Source of the DNA: Streptomyces asiaticus
GTDB lineage: Bacteria > Actinomycetota > Actinomycetes > Streptomycetales > Streptomycetaceae
NCBI RefSeq assembly: GCF_018138715.1
Contig: NZ_JAGSHX010000001.1
Location: 682,001-746,000 of the forward strand
Reading direction: 5' to 3'
Length of the DNA: 64,000 nucleotides
Part shown: positions 1-8,455 of the stretch, piece after piece
Layout of the letters: every line of letters begins with the position of its first letter
How positions within the stretch are numbered: the stretch's first letter is position 1
Notes under the pieces: generated by a model
The model's input: only the letters and a program-made list of their open reading frames with translations
The model's database searches: none
Told to the model about the DNA's origin: nothing
Translations under genes and position numbers: made by a program

Positions 1-1
1 C

Positions 2-574
2 CGGCGGCTGCGCGGCACCTTCCGTACCGTCTTCTTCGCACCGGTCGTCACGAACGTCGTGGCCGTCGCCATGATCTGGCAGTACGCCTTCAACGCCAAC
101 GGCACCGTCAACAAGGTGCTCGGTGCCGTCGGTTTCGCCGGGCCGAACTGGCTGGACGACACCCACCTGGCCATGCCCGTGGTCATCGCCCTCGGTGTCT
201 GGCGCAACTTCGGCATCGCGATGGTGCTGTTCCTCGCCGGTCTGCAGGCGGTGCCGCACGACGTGTACGAGGCCGCCTCCCTCGACGGGGCCGGCCGGTG
301 GCGGCAGCTCAGGCACATCACCCTGCCGTTGCTGATGCCGACCACGCTGATGGTGTCGGTGCTGCTGACCGTCTTCTACCTCCAGGTGTTCGACGAGCCG
401 TATCTGCTCACCGACGGTGGCCCGCTGGGTTCCACCGAGTCGGTGGCGCTGTACACCTACCACCAGTTCGGCGTCGGCGAGTTCGGCGTGTCCTCGGCGG
501 CGTCCTTCGTGATGCTCCTGCTCGTGACGTTGGTGAGCATCGTCCAGTTCCGAATGCTGAGGCCTCGCACATGA
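2..574 (+). CDS. Sugar ABC transporter permease, MalF type (5' end outside window)
   Basis: Inner-membrane permease subunit of a carbohydrate ABC importer. The frame is open from the first bases of the window, so the N-terminus and first membrane spans are missing. The visible part has several hydrophobic spans and the cytoplasmic EAA loop that docks on the ATPase (EAASLDGAG, then about ten residues, then ITLPLLMP), which is diagnostic of binding-protein-dependent permeases. Its TGA overlaps the ATG of the next permease, the usual layout of a MalF/MalG pair. A solute-binding protein would be expected just upstream of the window. Family is certain; the substrate is inferred only from the downstream sugar enzymes. 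Confidence 0.93.
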   Translation, partial: RRLRGTFRTVFFAPVVTNVVAVAMIWQYAFNANGTVNKVLGAVGFAGPNWLDDTHLAMPVVIALGVWRNFGIAMVLFLAGLQAVPHDVYEAASLDGAGRWRQLRHITLPLLMPTTLMVSVLLTVFYLQVFDEPYLLTDGGPLGSTESVALYTYHQFGVGEFGVSSAASFVMLLLVTLVSIVQFRMLRPRT

Positions 575-1452
575 CCACCATCGCCGCTCCGCGGAATGCC
601 GAGATGACAGGCGAACGGACGCACATGCGCCGCCGGTCCGTCGCCCGTCCCCTGCTGTACGGCGCGCTCGTGCTGTGCGCGCTGCTCACGATGCTGCCGT
701 TCGTCTGGGTGACCAGCGGGTCGCTGCGCAGCCTTGACGAGATCCGCTCCGACCCCGGCGCCTGGCTTCCGCAGCACGTCACCCTCGACAACTTCGTACG
801 GCTGTTCCAGACCGAGGGCTTCGGCCGGTTCCTGGTCAACAGCATCGTGGTCGCGGTCATCGTCGTCGCAGGCAACATCGTGGCGGCGTCGGCCGCGGGT
901 TACGCGCTCGCCAAGCTGGACTTCGCGGGCAAGCGGATCGCGTTCGGCGCGGTCATGGCGGCGATGATGGTGCCGTTCACCACGGTGTTCGTGACTCAGT
1001 TCGTGATCACCGTCGACCTGGGGTTCGCGGACACCCTCACGGGTATCGCGCTGCCCTCCATGGCCCTGCCGCTGTCCGTGTTCATCATGCGGCAGTACGC
1101 CCTGTCGGTCCCCGACGAACTGCTGGAGGCGGCCCGGATCGACGGGGCGGGCGAGTTCCGGATCTTCTTCCGGATCTTCCTGCCGCTGGCGGGCCCCGCC
1201 GTCGCGACGATCACGATCATGTCGTTCCTCTACTCGTGGAACAACTTCATCTGGCCGCTCATCGTCGCCCAGAGCACCTCCAGCTACACGCTGCCGGTGG
1301 GCCTCGCCGCCACCAGCCAGGCCGCCGCGCACGTCACCGACTACGGCCTGATGCTCGCCGGCGCGATCGTCGTGATGCTGCCGGTCCTCGTCCTCTTCCT
1401 GTTCCTGCAGCGCTACTTCGTGCAGGGCGTCTCCGGAACGGGAATGCGGTGA
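571..1452 (+). CDS. Sugar ABC transporter permease, MalG type
   Basis: Second membrane subunit of the carbohydrate importer, 293 residues with about six membrane spans. The EAA loop is visible (EAARIDGAGEFRIFFRIFLP). The ATG at 571 overlaps the stop of the preceding permease by four bases (ATGA); the open frame extends further upstream, but only as a shadow of that gene. The C-terminus ends in a hydrophobic span followed by QGVSGTGMR, close to the usual ending of MalG-type permeases in actinobacteria (GLTAGAVKG). Its TGA overlaps the GTG of the esterase. No ATPase gene lies in the operon; many Streptomyces importers share one multitasking ATPase, so this is not unusual. Confidence 0.95.
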   Translation: MTTIAAPRNAEMTGERTHMRRRSVARPLLYGALVLCALLTMLPFVWVTSGSLRSLDEIRSDPGAWLPQHVTLDNFVRLFQTEGFGRFLVNSIVVAVIVVAGNIVAASAAGYALAKLDFAGKRIAFGAVMAAMMVPFTTVFVTQFVITVDLGFADTLTGIALPSMALPLSVFIMRQYALSVPDELLEAARIDGAGEFRIFFRIFLPLAGPAVATITIMSFLYSWNNFIWPLIVAQSTSSYTLPVGLAATSQAAAHVTDYGLMLAGAIVVMLPVLVLFLFLQRYFVQGVSGTGMR

Positions 1453-2816
1453 CCGCGGTGGATGTGGTGGACGTGGTGGCGGCTCCCGCGGGTACGATCA
1501 TCGGCCGCCGTACCGGCGGAGTACGGCGTTTCCTCGGCATCCCGTTCGCCGAAGCACCCGTGGGTGCGCGGCGGTTCGCGGCGCCGATGCCACGCGGCCG
1601 GTTCACGCAGCCGTACGACGCGTCCCGGCACGGTGCCACCTCGCAGTGCGTGCCGCTGTTCGCCACGACCACCATTCCGGAGCCGTCGGTGCCGGGCGAC
1701 GACGTACTGAACCTGGGTGTGGTCGCCCCCGCGAACGGTGTGTCATGCCCGGTGCTGGTGTGGATCCACGGCGGCGGCTTCCTCGCGGGCAGTCCGGCCA
1801 GTCCGTGGTACGACGGCCGCGCCTTCGCCCGCGACGGAGTCGTCACCGTGACGCCCGGCTACCGGCTCGGCGTCGACGGGTTCGCCCCGCTGGACGGCGT
1901 ACCCCCGAATCTCGGGCTGCGCGACCTGCTGCTCGCGCTCGACTGGGTGCGGGAGAACATCGCGGCTTTCGGCGGTGATCCGGGCCGGGTCACCGTCGCC
2001 GGCCAGTCGGCGGGAGGCGGGGCGGTGCTCGCGCTGCTCTCCTCGCCCCTCGGCAGTGGTCGCTTCCACCGAGCGGTCAGTGTGTCCGGCGGCTTCTTCG
2101 AGGTGGGCGCGGACGCCGCGCGCTCCTTCGCCGGGCGGCTCGGTGACCGGCTCGGCGTGCCGCCGACGCGCGACGGCTTCGGCGGCCTCACGGTGGAAAG
2201 CGTGTCGCAGGGCGTCCGTCTGCTGCGGAGCGAACGTGGCGATGACGGCCCGCCCGTGCTCGGTCCGGTCGTCGGCGACGACGTCCTTCCGGTGCCCGTC
2301 GCCGAGGGACTGGCCGTGCAGGGGCACGGCGTACCGCTGCTGCTCGGCGCGACGGGCGACGAGTTCGACGGCGGCGCCCGGGGCAGCCACAACGCCGCCG
2401 CTCGCGCGGCGGGCACCCGTGTGACGGACATCCTGCTCCGCGCCGCCTGTCCGCGCGCGGCGGCCTCGCGTCGCGACGCCGGCGCCGGCACCTGGCTGTA
2501 CTCCTTCGAATGGCCCTCACCCGTACTCGGTGGAGCCGTGCACTGCGCCGACATCCCGTTCTTCTTCGATGTACTCGACGCGCCCGGTACCGCCGAGGCC
2601 CTCGGAACGCGGCCGCCCGCGGAGCTCGCCACGTCCATGCACGCCGACCTGGCCGCGTTCGTCCACGGCCGGTCGCCGGCCTGGGAGCCGGCGACCGGGA
2701 GGCTCGGCGACCCCACTCGCGAGTACGGCAGGCCCGGGGCTACGTCTGCGGCCGACACCACAGGTGTGTTCGACCCGGTGGTGGCGACGGGGTCCGTCTC
2801 GGCGGAGGCGTGCTGA
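1449..2816 (+). CDS. Type B carboxylesterase / lipase family
   Basis: Alpha/beta hydrolase of the carboxylesterase type B family, about 455 residues, predicted to cleave carboxylic esters. The oxyanion motif HGGGF lies near residue 106 and the nucleophile elbow GQSAGG near residue 186. GQSAGG has Gln where most relatives have Glu. The C-terminal catalytic His sits in AVHCADIPFFF. The start is GTG at 1449, overlapping the stop of the permease (GTGA). No signal peptide is seen, so it is probably cytoplasmic and may remove acyl groups from an imported glycoside; that role is inference from the operon. It is shorter than typical 500-residue members, with a short stretch after position 2400. Confidence 0.88.
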   Translation: MTAVDVVDVVAAPAGTIIGRRTGGVRRFLGIPFAEAPVGARRFAAPMPRGRFTQPYDASRHGATSQCVPLFATTTIPEPSVPGDDVLNLGVVAPANGVSCPVLVWIHGGGFLAGSPASPWYDGRAFARDGVVTVTPGYRLGVDGFAPLDGVPPNLGLRDLLLALDWVRENIAAFGGDPGRVTVAGQSAGGGAVLALLSSPLGSGRFHRAVSVSGGFFEVGADAARSFAGRLGDRLGVPPTRDGFGGLTVESVSQGVRLLRSERGDDGPPVLGPVVGDDVLPVPVAEGLAVQGHGVPLLLGATGDEFDGGARGSHNAAARAAGTRVTDILLRAACPRAAASRRDAGAGTWLYSFEWPSPVLGGAVHCADIPFFFDVLDAPGTAEALGTRPPAELATSMHADLAAFVHGRSPAWEPATGRLGDPTREYGRPGATSAADTTGVFDPVVATGSVSAEAC

Positions 2817-3955
2817 TGCCCGGGATGAACCAGAGCGCCGTCCGGCGGGTCAACACCTCGGTGATCCTTCGCGCGCTGGCGGTGTCGGCCGGGTCGATGA
2901 CGCTGGCCGAGTTGTCCGAGCGGGTCGGCTTGTCCCGCCGCACCATCGAACTCATCCTGGACTCACTCGTCGACGCGGGCTGGGTGAGCGAACTCGAGCG
3001 AGTTCCGGTGAGCGGCTGCGCCGGGCGCCCCGCTCGCCGGTACGAACTGCGGGCCGATCACGCGCTGTTGGCGGCTGTGCGCATCACCACCCTGGACGTG
3101 TCCGCGGTCGTCGCCGACGTGCGCGGCCGCATCGTCGGCCGGGCGCACCGGCCGCTGCGCGCCTACCAGGATCCGAAGGCCACGCTCGACGACGCGGCGG
3201 CGCTGGTGCTGGAGGCGCTCGACAACGCGGGCGGGTCGGCCGACCGGCTGCGGGCCGGCGCGATCGCGAGCGGCGGCGCCATCGACGACGACGGCGTCGT
3301 ACGACGTCTGGTGCACACTACGCGTTGGGAAGGCGTGCACCTGCCCAAGGAACTCGGGCGGCGCATCGGCGTGCCGTGGTTCGCGGACAATGACACCAAT
3401 CTCGGTGCGCTCGCCGAGCGTTGGCGAGGTGCGGCCGGTGACCACGACAACGTCGTATGGGCGATGCTCGGGAACCGGACCGGTCTCGGCATCCTCATAC
3501 GCGGGGACGTACACCGTGGTTTCGAAGGCGCCGCGGGCGAGATCGCCGAGGCGGTGTCGCTGCCGGCGGGCTCGGTCGAGGACCGTCCCGTGGCGTGGCT
3601 GACCTCACCGGATCCGGCACGGCGGCGTGTCGCGCTCGACCGCTTCGCCGCGGCTCGGGCCGGCGATACGGCGGCGCTCGCGGAGGTCGACGAGTTCGTG
3701 GAGAACATCGCGTCGATCCTCACCACCCTGTCGTGGACGGTCGCGCCGTCACTCATCGTGCTCGGCGGCGGGCTGGAGGACGCGGCCGATGTGCTGCTGC
3801 CTCCGGTGCGCGAGGCGATGCGCGGCGCCCGTACCCCCGCCGTCGAACTGCGCGCCACCGTACTGGGCTCCGACGGCCCGCTCATCGGCGCCGTCAAGTT
3901 CGTGCTCGACCACATGGACACCGAGTTGTTCGGCCCGCCCGTCCCGAGCGCGTGA
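2816..3955 (+). CDS. ROK-family transcriptional regulator
   Basis: Sugar-responsive regulator of about 379 residues. The N-terminus carries a winged helix-turn-helix (LAELSERVGLSRRTIELIL) and the rest is a ROK/ASKHA sugar-binding fold, with WFADNDTNLGALAERW and a glycine-rich LIVLGGGLEDAADVLLPPV near the end. This combination marks NagC/XylR-type repressors rather than sugar kinases. The cysteine-rich zinc motif of classical ROK proteins is not evident. The ATG at 2816 overlaps the esterase stop (TGATG). Being inside the operon it probably acts as the local repressor, released by a sugar or keto-sugar intermediate; the ligand is unknown. Confidence 0.9.
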   Translation: MPGMNQSAVRRVNTSVILRALAVSAGSMTLAELSERVGLSRRTIELILDSLVDAGWVSELERVPVSGCAGRPARRYELRADHALLAAVRITTLDVSAVVADVRGRIVGRAHRPLRAYQDPKATLDDAAALVLEALDNAGGSADRLRAGAIASGGAIDDDGVVRRLVHTTRWEGVHLPKELGRRIGVPWFADNDTNLGALAERWRGAAGDHDNVVWAMLGNRTGLGILIRGDVHRGFEGAAGEIAEAVSLPAGSVEDRPVAWLTSPDPARRRVALDRFAAARAGDTAALAEVDEFVENIASILTTLSWTVAPSLIVLGGGLEDAADVLLPPVREAMRGARTPAVELRATVLGSDGPLIGAVKFVLDHMDTELFGPPVPSA

Positions 3956-4014
3956 TCGCGCATCCCACCAGTACTTTCCCCTCACACCACGTTTCGCAGG
4001 ACAGGAGCCCGACC

Positions 4015-5541
4015 ATGACCGGCACCAGCAGGACCGGCGTTCTCATCGTGGGCAGCGGCATCATGGGATCCGTCGTGGCCCGGCTGCTGCGGGACACCGA
4101 TCCGACGCTGGACATCACCATGGTCGACGGCGGTCGGCCGATCGGAGCGGCCCCCGGCCTGCACCTGCACGACCTCGACGACCCGGCCTTGTGGCAGCGC
4201 TACAACGAACGGGTCGCCACCGGCATCCAGGGCCTGTACACGGGCGCCGAAGTGGTACGCGACGTCGCGGACAGCATCACCGCCCTGGCACCCGGCATGT
4301 TCCACGCGCTCACCTTCGGCGAGGGCGCCGAGGCGATGCCGGCTGCCGCGCTCGCGTGGAACGCGGGCGGCATGGGAGTGCACTGGACCGCCGCGACGCC
4401 CTGGCCCGCCGGGGACGAGGTGTTCGACTTCGGCGACCCGGACCGCTGGGCGACGGATCTGGACACCGCGTGCCGCCTGCTCGCGGTCACGCCCGCCGCC
4501 ATCGGCCCAACACCGGTCGGGGAGCGGGTACTTGACGTGCTGCGCCGACGCTACGACGGCGTCGTACCGGAGGACCGGCGGCCGCAGCCGATGCCGATGG
4601 CGGTCACCACGGCACCGGCGGGACCCATGCCGCGCACGGCTCCGGGCACGATCTTCCCCGCGATCGCGGCGGGCGGGGACCCGGCCTTCACGCTCCTGAC
4701 CGGCACCCTCGCCACGGCCCTCGTCACCGAGGGCGGCCGGGTCGCCGGCGCCCGGCTGCGTCGCGTGGCCGACGGCGCCGAGTCCGAACTCCTCGCGGAC
4801 ACCGTGGTGGTGTGCGCCGACACCCTGCGCACCCCGCAACTGCTGTTCGCGTCCGGCATACGGCCCGCGGCACTGGGGCGTCACCTCAACGAGCACGCGT
4901 TCATCAGCGCCCGGGTGCTGCTCGACCTCGACCGGTTCGGCATCGGCCTCGACGCCCTGCCCCTGCCGCTCCCCGGCGAGTTCGCCACGGACTCGCTCTG
5001 GCTGCCGCAGAACGGAGCGGCGCAGCCGTTCCACGGCCAGATCATGAACCGCACGTACGTGGACGAGGCCGGCCGCCCCCTGGCGCACTCGGTGGGCCTG
5101 TCGCTGTACGCCCCCGTCGAGTCCCGCCCCGAGAACCGGCTCGTCTTCTCGGAGTCGGACACCGACCTCGCCGGGATGCCACGGTTCACCGTCGAGTTCG
5201 GCTACTCCGACGCCGACCGCGAGCTGATCAGCCGGGGGCGGGACCAAGTCCGGTCGCTCGCCGAGGAGTTCGGGACGTTCGATCCCGAGACCGAACTGGC
5301 CCTGCTCCCGCCCGGCTCGTCGCTGCACCAGACCGGCACCGTCCGGGCGGGCGGTGCCGACGACGGCACCAGTGTGTGCGACCCCGACGGCCGGGTGTGG
5401 GGCTTCGACAACCTGTATCTCGCGGGCAACGGCGTGATCCCCACCGCGATGGCCGCCAACGTCACGCTGGCCGGTGCGGTGACCGCCGTACGGGCCGCGC
5501 GTGCCGTCGCCGAACGCATCACCGCGCCCGCCGCCCACTGA
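4015..5541 (+). CDS. GMC-family FAD oxidoreductase, pyranose/C-glycoside oxidase-like
   Basis: Flavoprotein of 508 residues. An N-terminal dinucleotide fold (LIVGSGIMGS, residues 7-16) binds FAD. The C-terminal catalytic pair expected for the pyranose-oxidase branch of GMC enzymes is present: His about 438 in LHQTGTVRAG and Asn about 482 in AANVTLAG. Relatives oxidise C2 or C3 of free or glycosidic sugars. The ATG at 4015 has AGGAG upstream (4003-4007) after a 59-base gap from the ROK gene; the open frame runs further up but only over that gene. With two TIM-barrel lyase/isomerase-like proteins and a Gfo/Idh/MocA protein downstream, a 3-keto-glycoside route is the best inference. Substrate is unproven. 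Confidence 0.87.
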   Translation: MTGTSRTGVLIVGSGIMGSVVARLLRDTDPTLDITMVDGGRPIGAAPGLHLHDLDDPALWQRYNERVATGIQGLYTGAEVVRDVADSITALAPGMFHALTFGEGAEAMPAAALAWNAGGMGVHWTAATPWPAGDEVFDFGDPDRWATDLDTACRLLAVTPAAIGPTPVGERVLDVLRRRYDGVVPEDRRPQPMPMAVTTAPAGPMPRTAPGTIFPAIAAGGDPAFTLLTGTLATALVTEGGRVAGARLRRVADGAESELLADTVVVCADTLRTPQLLFASGIRPAALGRHLNEHAFISARVLLDLDRFGIGLDALPLPLPGEFATDSLWLPQNGAAQPFHGQIMNRTYVDEAGRPLAHSVGLSLYAPVESRPENRLVFSESDTDLAGMPRFTVEFGYSDADRELISRGRDQVRSLAEEFGTFDPETELALLPPGSSLHQTGTVRAGGADDGTSVCDPDGRVWGFDNLYLAGNGVIPTAMAANVTLAGAVTAVRAARAVAERITAPAAH

Positions 5542-5556
5542 GAGGGAACCAGAACC

Positions 5557-6165
5557 GTGATCGACATCCAGAAGGAATACCGCGTGGCGCTGCCCGCGTG
5601 GATCGACGACGAACTCGCCGACGTGCCGGCCGTCATCCCCGACCGCGAGGGCCGGATGCGCCTCGTGCACCGCCTCGCCGACCGCAACTGGCGTGAGGGC
5701 AACGGCGGTCCGTTCGCGGCACTCGTCGCCGAGCAGGACACCGGCCGGATCATCTCGGTCGGCGTGAACGTCGTACTCGCCTCCGGTGTCTCCAGCGCGC
5801 ACGCCGAGGTCGTCGCGCTGGGCCTCGCCCAGACGGCGACCGGCGGCTGGGACCTCGGCGGCGAGGGCGTGCCGGCGCACGAGCTGGTCGTCAACTGGCG
5901 TCCGTGCGTGCAGTGTTACGGCGCGACGATGTGGTCCGGGGTGCGTGGTCTCGTGGTCGCGGGTGAGGGGCCGGACCTGGAGGAGATCACGACCTTCGAC
6001 GAGGGCCCGCTCGGCGCGGACTGGGCAGAGCAGTTCGAGGCACGCGGCATCAAGGTCGTACGGGATGTGCTGCGGGACGAGGCGCTCGCCGTGTTCCGCG
6101 GCTACCGGGACGCCGTCGACGCCGAAGGCGTCACCGTCTACAACGCCCGTGGAGGCGCCGCATGA
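5557..6165 (+). CDS. Cytidine/guanine-deaminase-fold zinc hydrolase
   Basis: A 202-residue protein with both zinc motifs of the CDA/GuaD deaminase superfamily: SAHAEVVAL (His ligand and catalytic Glu) and WRPCVQCYGA (the PCxxC cysteine pair). The tail (VTVYNARGG) resembles the C-terminal strand exchange seen in guanine-deaminase-like enzymes, but that is only a similarity by eye. The start is GTG at 5557, 15 bases after the oxidoreductase stop, with GAGGGAA upstream. It overlaps the next gene by ATGA. A deaminase in a sugar-oxidising operon is unexpected: it could act on a nucleoside-like or amino-sugar substrate, or on the aglycone. Family is confident, substrate unknown. Confidence 0.85.
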   Translation: MIDIQKEYRVALPAWIDDELADVPAVIPDREGRMRLVHRLADRNWREGNGGPFAALVAEQDTGRIISVGVNVVLASGVSSAHAEVVALGLAQTATGGWDLGGEGVPAHELVVNWRPCVQCYGATMWSGVRGLVVAGEGPDLEEITTFDEGPLGADWAEQFEARGIKVVRDVLRDEALAVFRGYRDAVDAEGVTVYNARGGAA

Positions 6166-7163
6166 CACCGCTGGATCCGCTGACACCGCCGGCACCGCGT
6201 TTCGCGACCGACGTCATCACCTTCTACCACCCGGACTTCTGGGGACTGGACTCCGCCGACGCCCTGCGCGACTGGGCCCGCGACCATCCCGGCCCCTTCT
6301 GGGAACGAGTGATGGACGCGCTGGCGGAGGCCGGCGTCACCGGCCTGGAGCTGACCTTCGCACCAGGCGACATCGACTCGGCTCTGCGCGCCTTCGGCAG
6401 CGCGGCCTCCTTCCGCAGCGAGCTGGCGGCCCGCGGCCTATCCGTGGTGAGCGCGTTCGTCGCCGGCAGCGACGCCCCCGACTGGCGGCAGGGCGGCAAC
6501 CTGCCCGCGATCGTCGCCGACGCCGAGCGACGCGCCGCCTTCCTCGCCGAGGTGGGGGCGGAACTGCTCGTCGCCGGACTGCCGATGCGGACGACGTTCG
6601 GGACGCCTCCGCCCTTCTTCGTGGACGCCGCGTACATGACCCGGATGGCCGACATCGCCCACGTGGTCGGCGAGGCCGTTTCCCAGTACGGCGTGAAGCT
6701 CGCCTTCCACACGGAGTCCAACAGCACCCTCTGGTACGAGAGGGACATCGACCTGTTCATGGCCCTGACCGATCCGCGCTACGTGTGGCTGTGCCCCGAC
6801 GCCTGCCACATCGCGCTCGGCGGAGGCGACCCCGTCGCCGTCGCGCGCCGTCACTCCCAGCGCATCGCGCTCGCGCACTGGAAGGACGCCGTCAAGCCGA
6901 TCGACGTCGAACTCACCATCGACGAGACGGTCTTCGCCCAGCAACAGCCCTACATGGCCGAACTGGGCACCGGCATCGTGGACTGGAGGGCGTGGGCCGA
7001 GGCGATGTCCCGTACGCCTGGCGCCGACACCGTCCTCGTCGAGTTGGACCAGGCGGCTGATCCCGTTGCCGCTCTGCGGGCGGGAAGGGCCGTTGTGGAG
7101 GGGGCCCGGACACGGCCGGCGGTCGGCGCAGGCCGCGCGCATCGAAAGCAGGGCCAGGTATGA
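6162..7163 (+). CDS. Sugar phosphate isomerase/epimerase-like TIM barrel (first copy)
   Basis: Xylose-isomerase-like TIM barrel of 333 residues. Candidate metal ligands occur in family order: Glu in FHTESNS, Asp in LCPDACHI, His in ALAHWKD and Glu in LVELDQ. Family members include inosose dehydratase, hydroxypyruvate isomerase, 3-keto-sugar epimerases and the beta-eliminating 3-keto-glycoside lyases. The ATG at 6162 overlaps the deaminase stop (ATGA), and its own TGA overlaps the next ATG. A low-complexity basic tail follows the barrel (about residues 310-333). Activity cannot be read from sequence; the context suggests it works on the oxidised sugar. Confidence 0.87.
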   Translation: MTPLDPLTPPAPRFATDVITFYHPDFWGLDSADALRDWARDHPGPFWERVMDALAEAGVTGLELTFAPGDIDSALRAFGSAASFRSELAARGLSVVSAFVAGSDAPDWRQGGNLPAIVADAERRAAFLAEVGAELLVAGLPMRTTFGTPPPFFVDAAYMTRMADIAHVVGEAVSQYGVKLAFHTESNSTLWYERDIDLFMALTDPRYVWLCPDACHIALGGGDPVAVARRHSQRIALAHWKDAVKPIDVELTIDETVFAQQQPYMAELGTGIVDWRAWAEAMSRTPGADTVLVELDQAADPVAALRAGRAVVEGARTRPAVGAGRAHRKQGQV

Positions 7164-8455
7164 CGGTTCCCACTGGGCACTCCCCGCACGCATCCTCCAC
7201 CGACGGTGCCCCTGCCCGGTCCGCACCCGTACCCGTGACGGTGATCGCGGCCGGCCGGGCACGGCGCACCGCGCGCCTGCGGGTCGCCGTCCTCGGCGCG
7301 GGCATGATCGGCGACGTCCATCTGCGCAGCGCACGCGCGAGCGGGGCCGAGGTCGTCGGCGTCCTGTCCTCCACGGCCCAGCGCAGCCTCGCGGCGGCCG
7401 AGCGCTGGCAGGTCGATGTCGGCTACCCGGACCTCGATGCCGTCCTGAGCGACGACACGATCGACGTCGTCCACGTCTGCACCCCGAACCACCTGCACGT
7501 CGGTCAGGCGGTCGCCGCCCTGCGGGCCGGCAAGCACGTCGTGTGTGAGAAACCCGTCGCGACGACCGCGGCCGATGCCCGACTCCTCGTGGATACGGCC
7601 GAGTCGGCGGGCCGGATCGTCACCGTGCCGTTCGTCTACCGCTACCACCCCATGGTCCGCGAGTTGCGGGCCCGTGTCGCGGCCGGCGGATTCGGCGCCT
7701 GGCAGCTCCTGCACGGGTCATACCTCCAGGACTGGCTGCTGTCCCCCGAGAGCACCAGCTGGCGGGTGGATCCGGCGGCCGGCGGCGCCTCGCGGGCGTT
7801 CGCCGACATCGGGTCGCACTGGTTCGACCTGGTCGAATGGGTGGCCGGGGTCCGGGTCGCCGAACTGCTCGCCGAGACGACCACGACGGTGGCCGACCGG
7901 CCCCGCGTGGGCGGCCCGACGTTCGGCAACGGGGCCCCCTGCGACGCGGCCCGCGTCACGGTCACGACGGAGGACGCCCTCGCGGTCGTCGGCCGTACGA
8001 CCGAGGGGGTCCTGGTGTCGGTGACGGTCTCCCAGGTGTCGGCGGGCCGGAAGAACCGGCTGTGGTTCGAGCTCGACGGGGCGCACGCCAGTGCCGTCTT
8101 CGACCAGGAGCTCCCCGAGTCCCTGTGGCTGGGCCGTCCGGACCGGACCGAGACGCTGGTGCGCGACCCGTCCGTCAACTCGCCCGACGCCGCCCGCCTC
8201 TCGGTCGTACCGGCGGGGCACCCGCAGGGTTACCCGGAGTGTTTCGAGAACTTCGTCAAAGACACCTACGCGGCCGTCCGCGGCAGTCACCTTGAGGGTC
8301 TGCCGACAGTACGGGACGGGCTGCGCTCGGCCCGCCTGGTCGACGCGGTCATGGCCTCGGCGGCGCGGCGCACATGGACACCCGTCGACGATGCAACACC
8401 CACCGACGCACCCACCGATGACCCGACCGGCGAACACGGAGAACACCTGCGATGA
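7160..8455 (+). CDS. Gfo/Idh/MocA-family NAD(P)-dependent oxidoreductase
   Basis: A 431-residue sugar or inositol dehydrogenase-like protein. After a disordered, Ala/Pro-rich extension of about 35 residues the Rossmann fold starts (RVAVLGAGMIGDVHL). The family motif CEKPVATT supplies the conserved Lys near residue 131, and a C-terminal alpha/beta domain follows. The ATG at 7160 is coupled (ATGA) to the upstream gene. An internal start would remove the odd N-terminal extension, but no better ribosome site is evident. The C-terminus is again a Thr/Asp/Pro-rich tail. Relatives of the DgpA type interconvert glycosides and their 3-keto forms with NAD, which fits this operon; this is inference. Confidence 0.9.
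   Translation: MTVPTGHSPHASSTDGAPARSAPVPVTVIAAGRARRTARLRVAVLGAGMIGDVHLRSARASGAEVVGVLSSTAQRSLAAAERWQVDVGYPDLDAVLSDDTIDVVHVCTPNHLHVGQAVAALRAGKHVVCEKPVATTAADARLLVDTAESAGRIVTVPFVYRYHPMVRELRARVAAGGFGAWQLLHGSYLQDWLLSPESTSWRVDPAAGGASRAFADIGSHWFDLVEWVAGVRVAELLAETTTTVADRPRVGGPTFGNGAPCDAARVTVTTEDALAVVGRTTEGVLVSVTVSQVSAGRKNRLWFELDGAHASAVFDQELPESLWLGRPDRTETLVRDPSVNSPDAARLSVVPAGHPQGYPECFENFVKDTYAAVRGSHLEGLPTVRDGLRSARLVDAVMASAARRTWTPVDDATPTDAPTDDPTGEHGEHLR

Noticed and set aside
298..570. Long upstream extension of the second permease frame
   Set aside because: It overlaps the first permease, and the ATG at 571 gives the standard MalG length.
3982..6195. Minus-strand frame of over 700 codons opposite the oxidoreductase and deaminase
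   Set aside because: Low-complexity His/Gly/Arg composition and no domain; the plus-strand genes have clear motifs.
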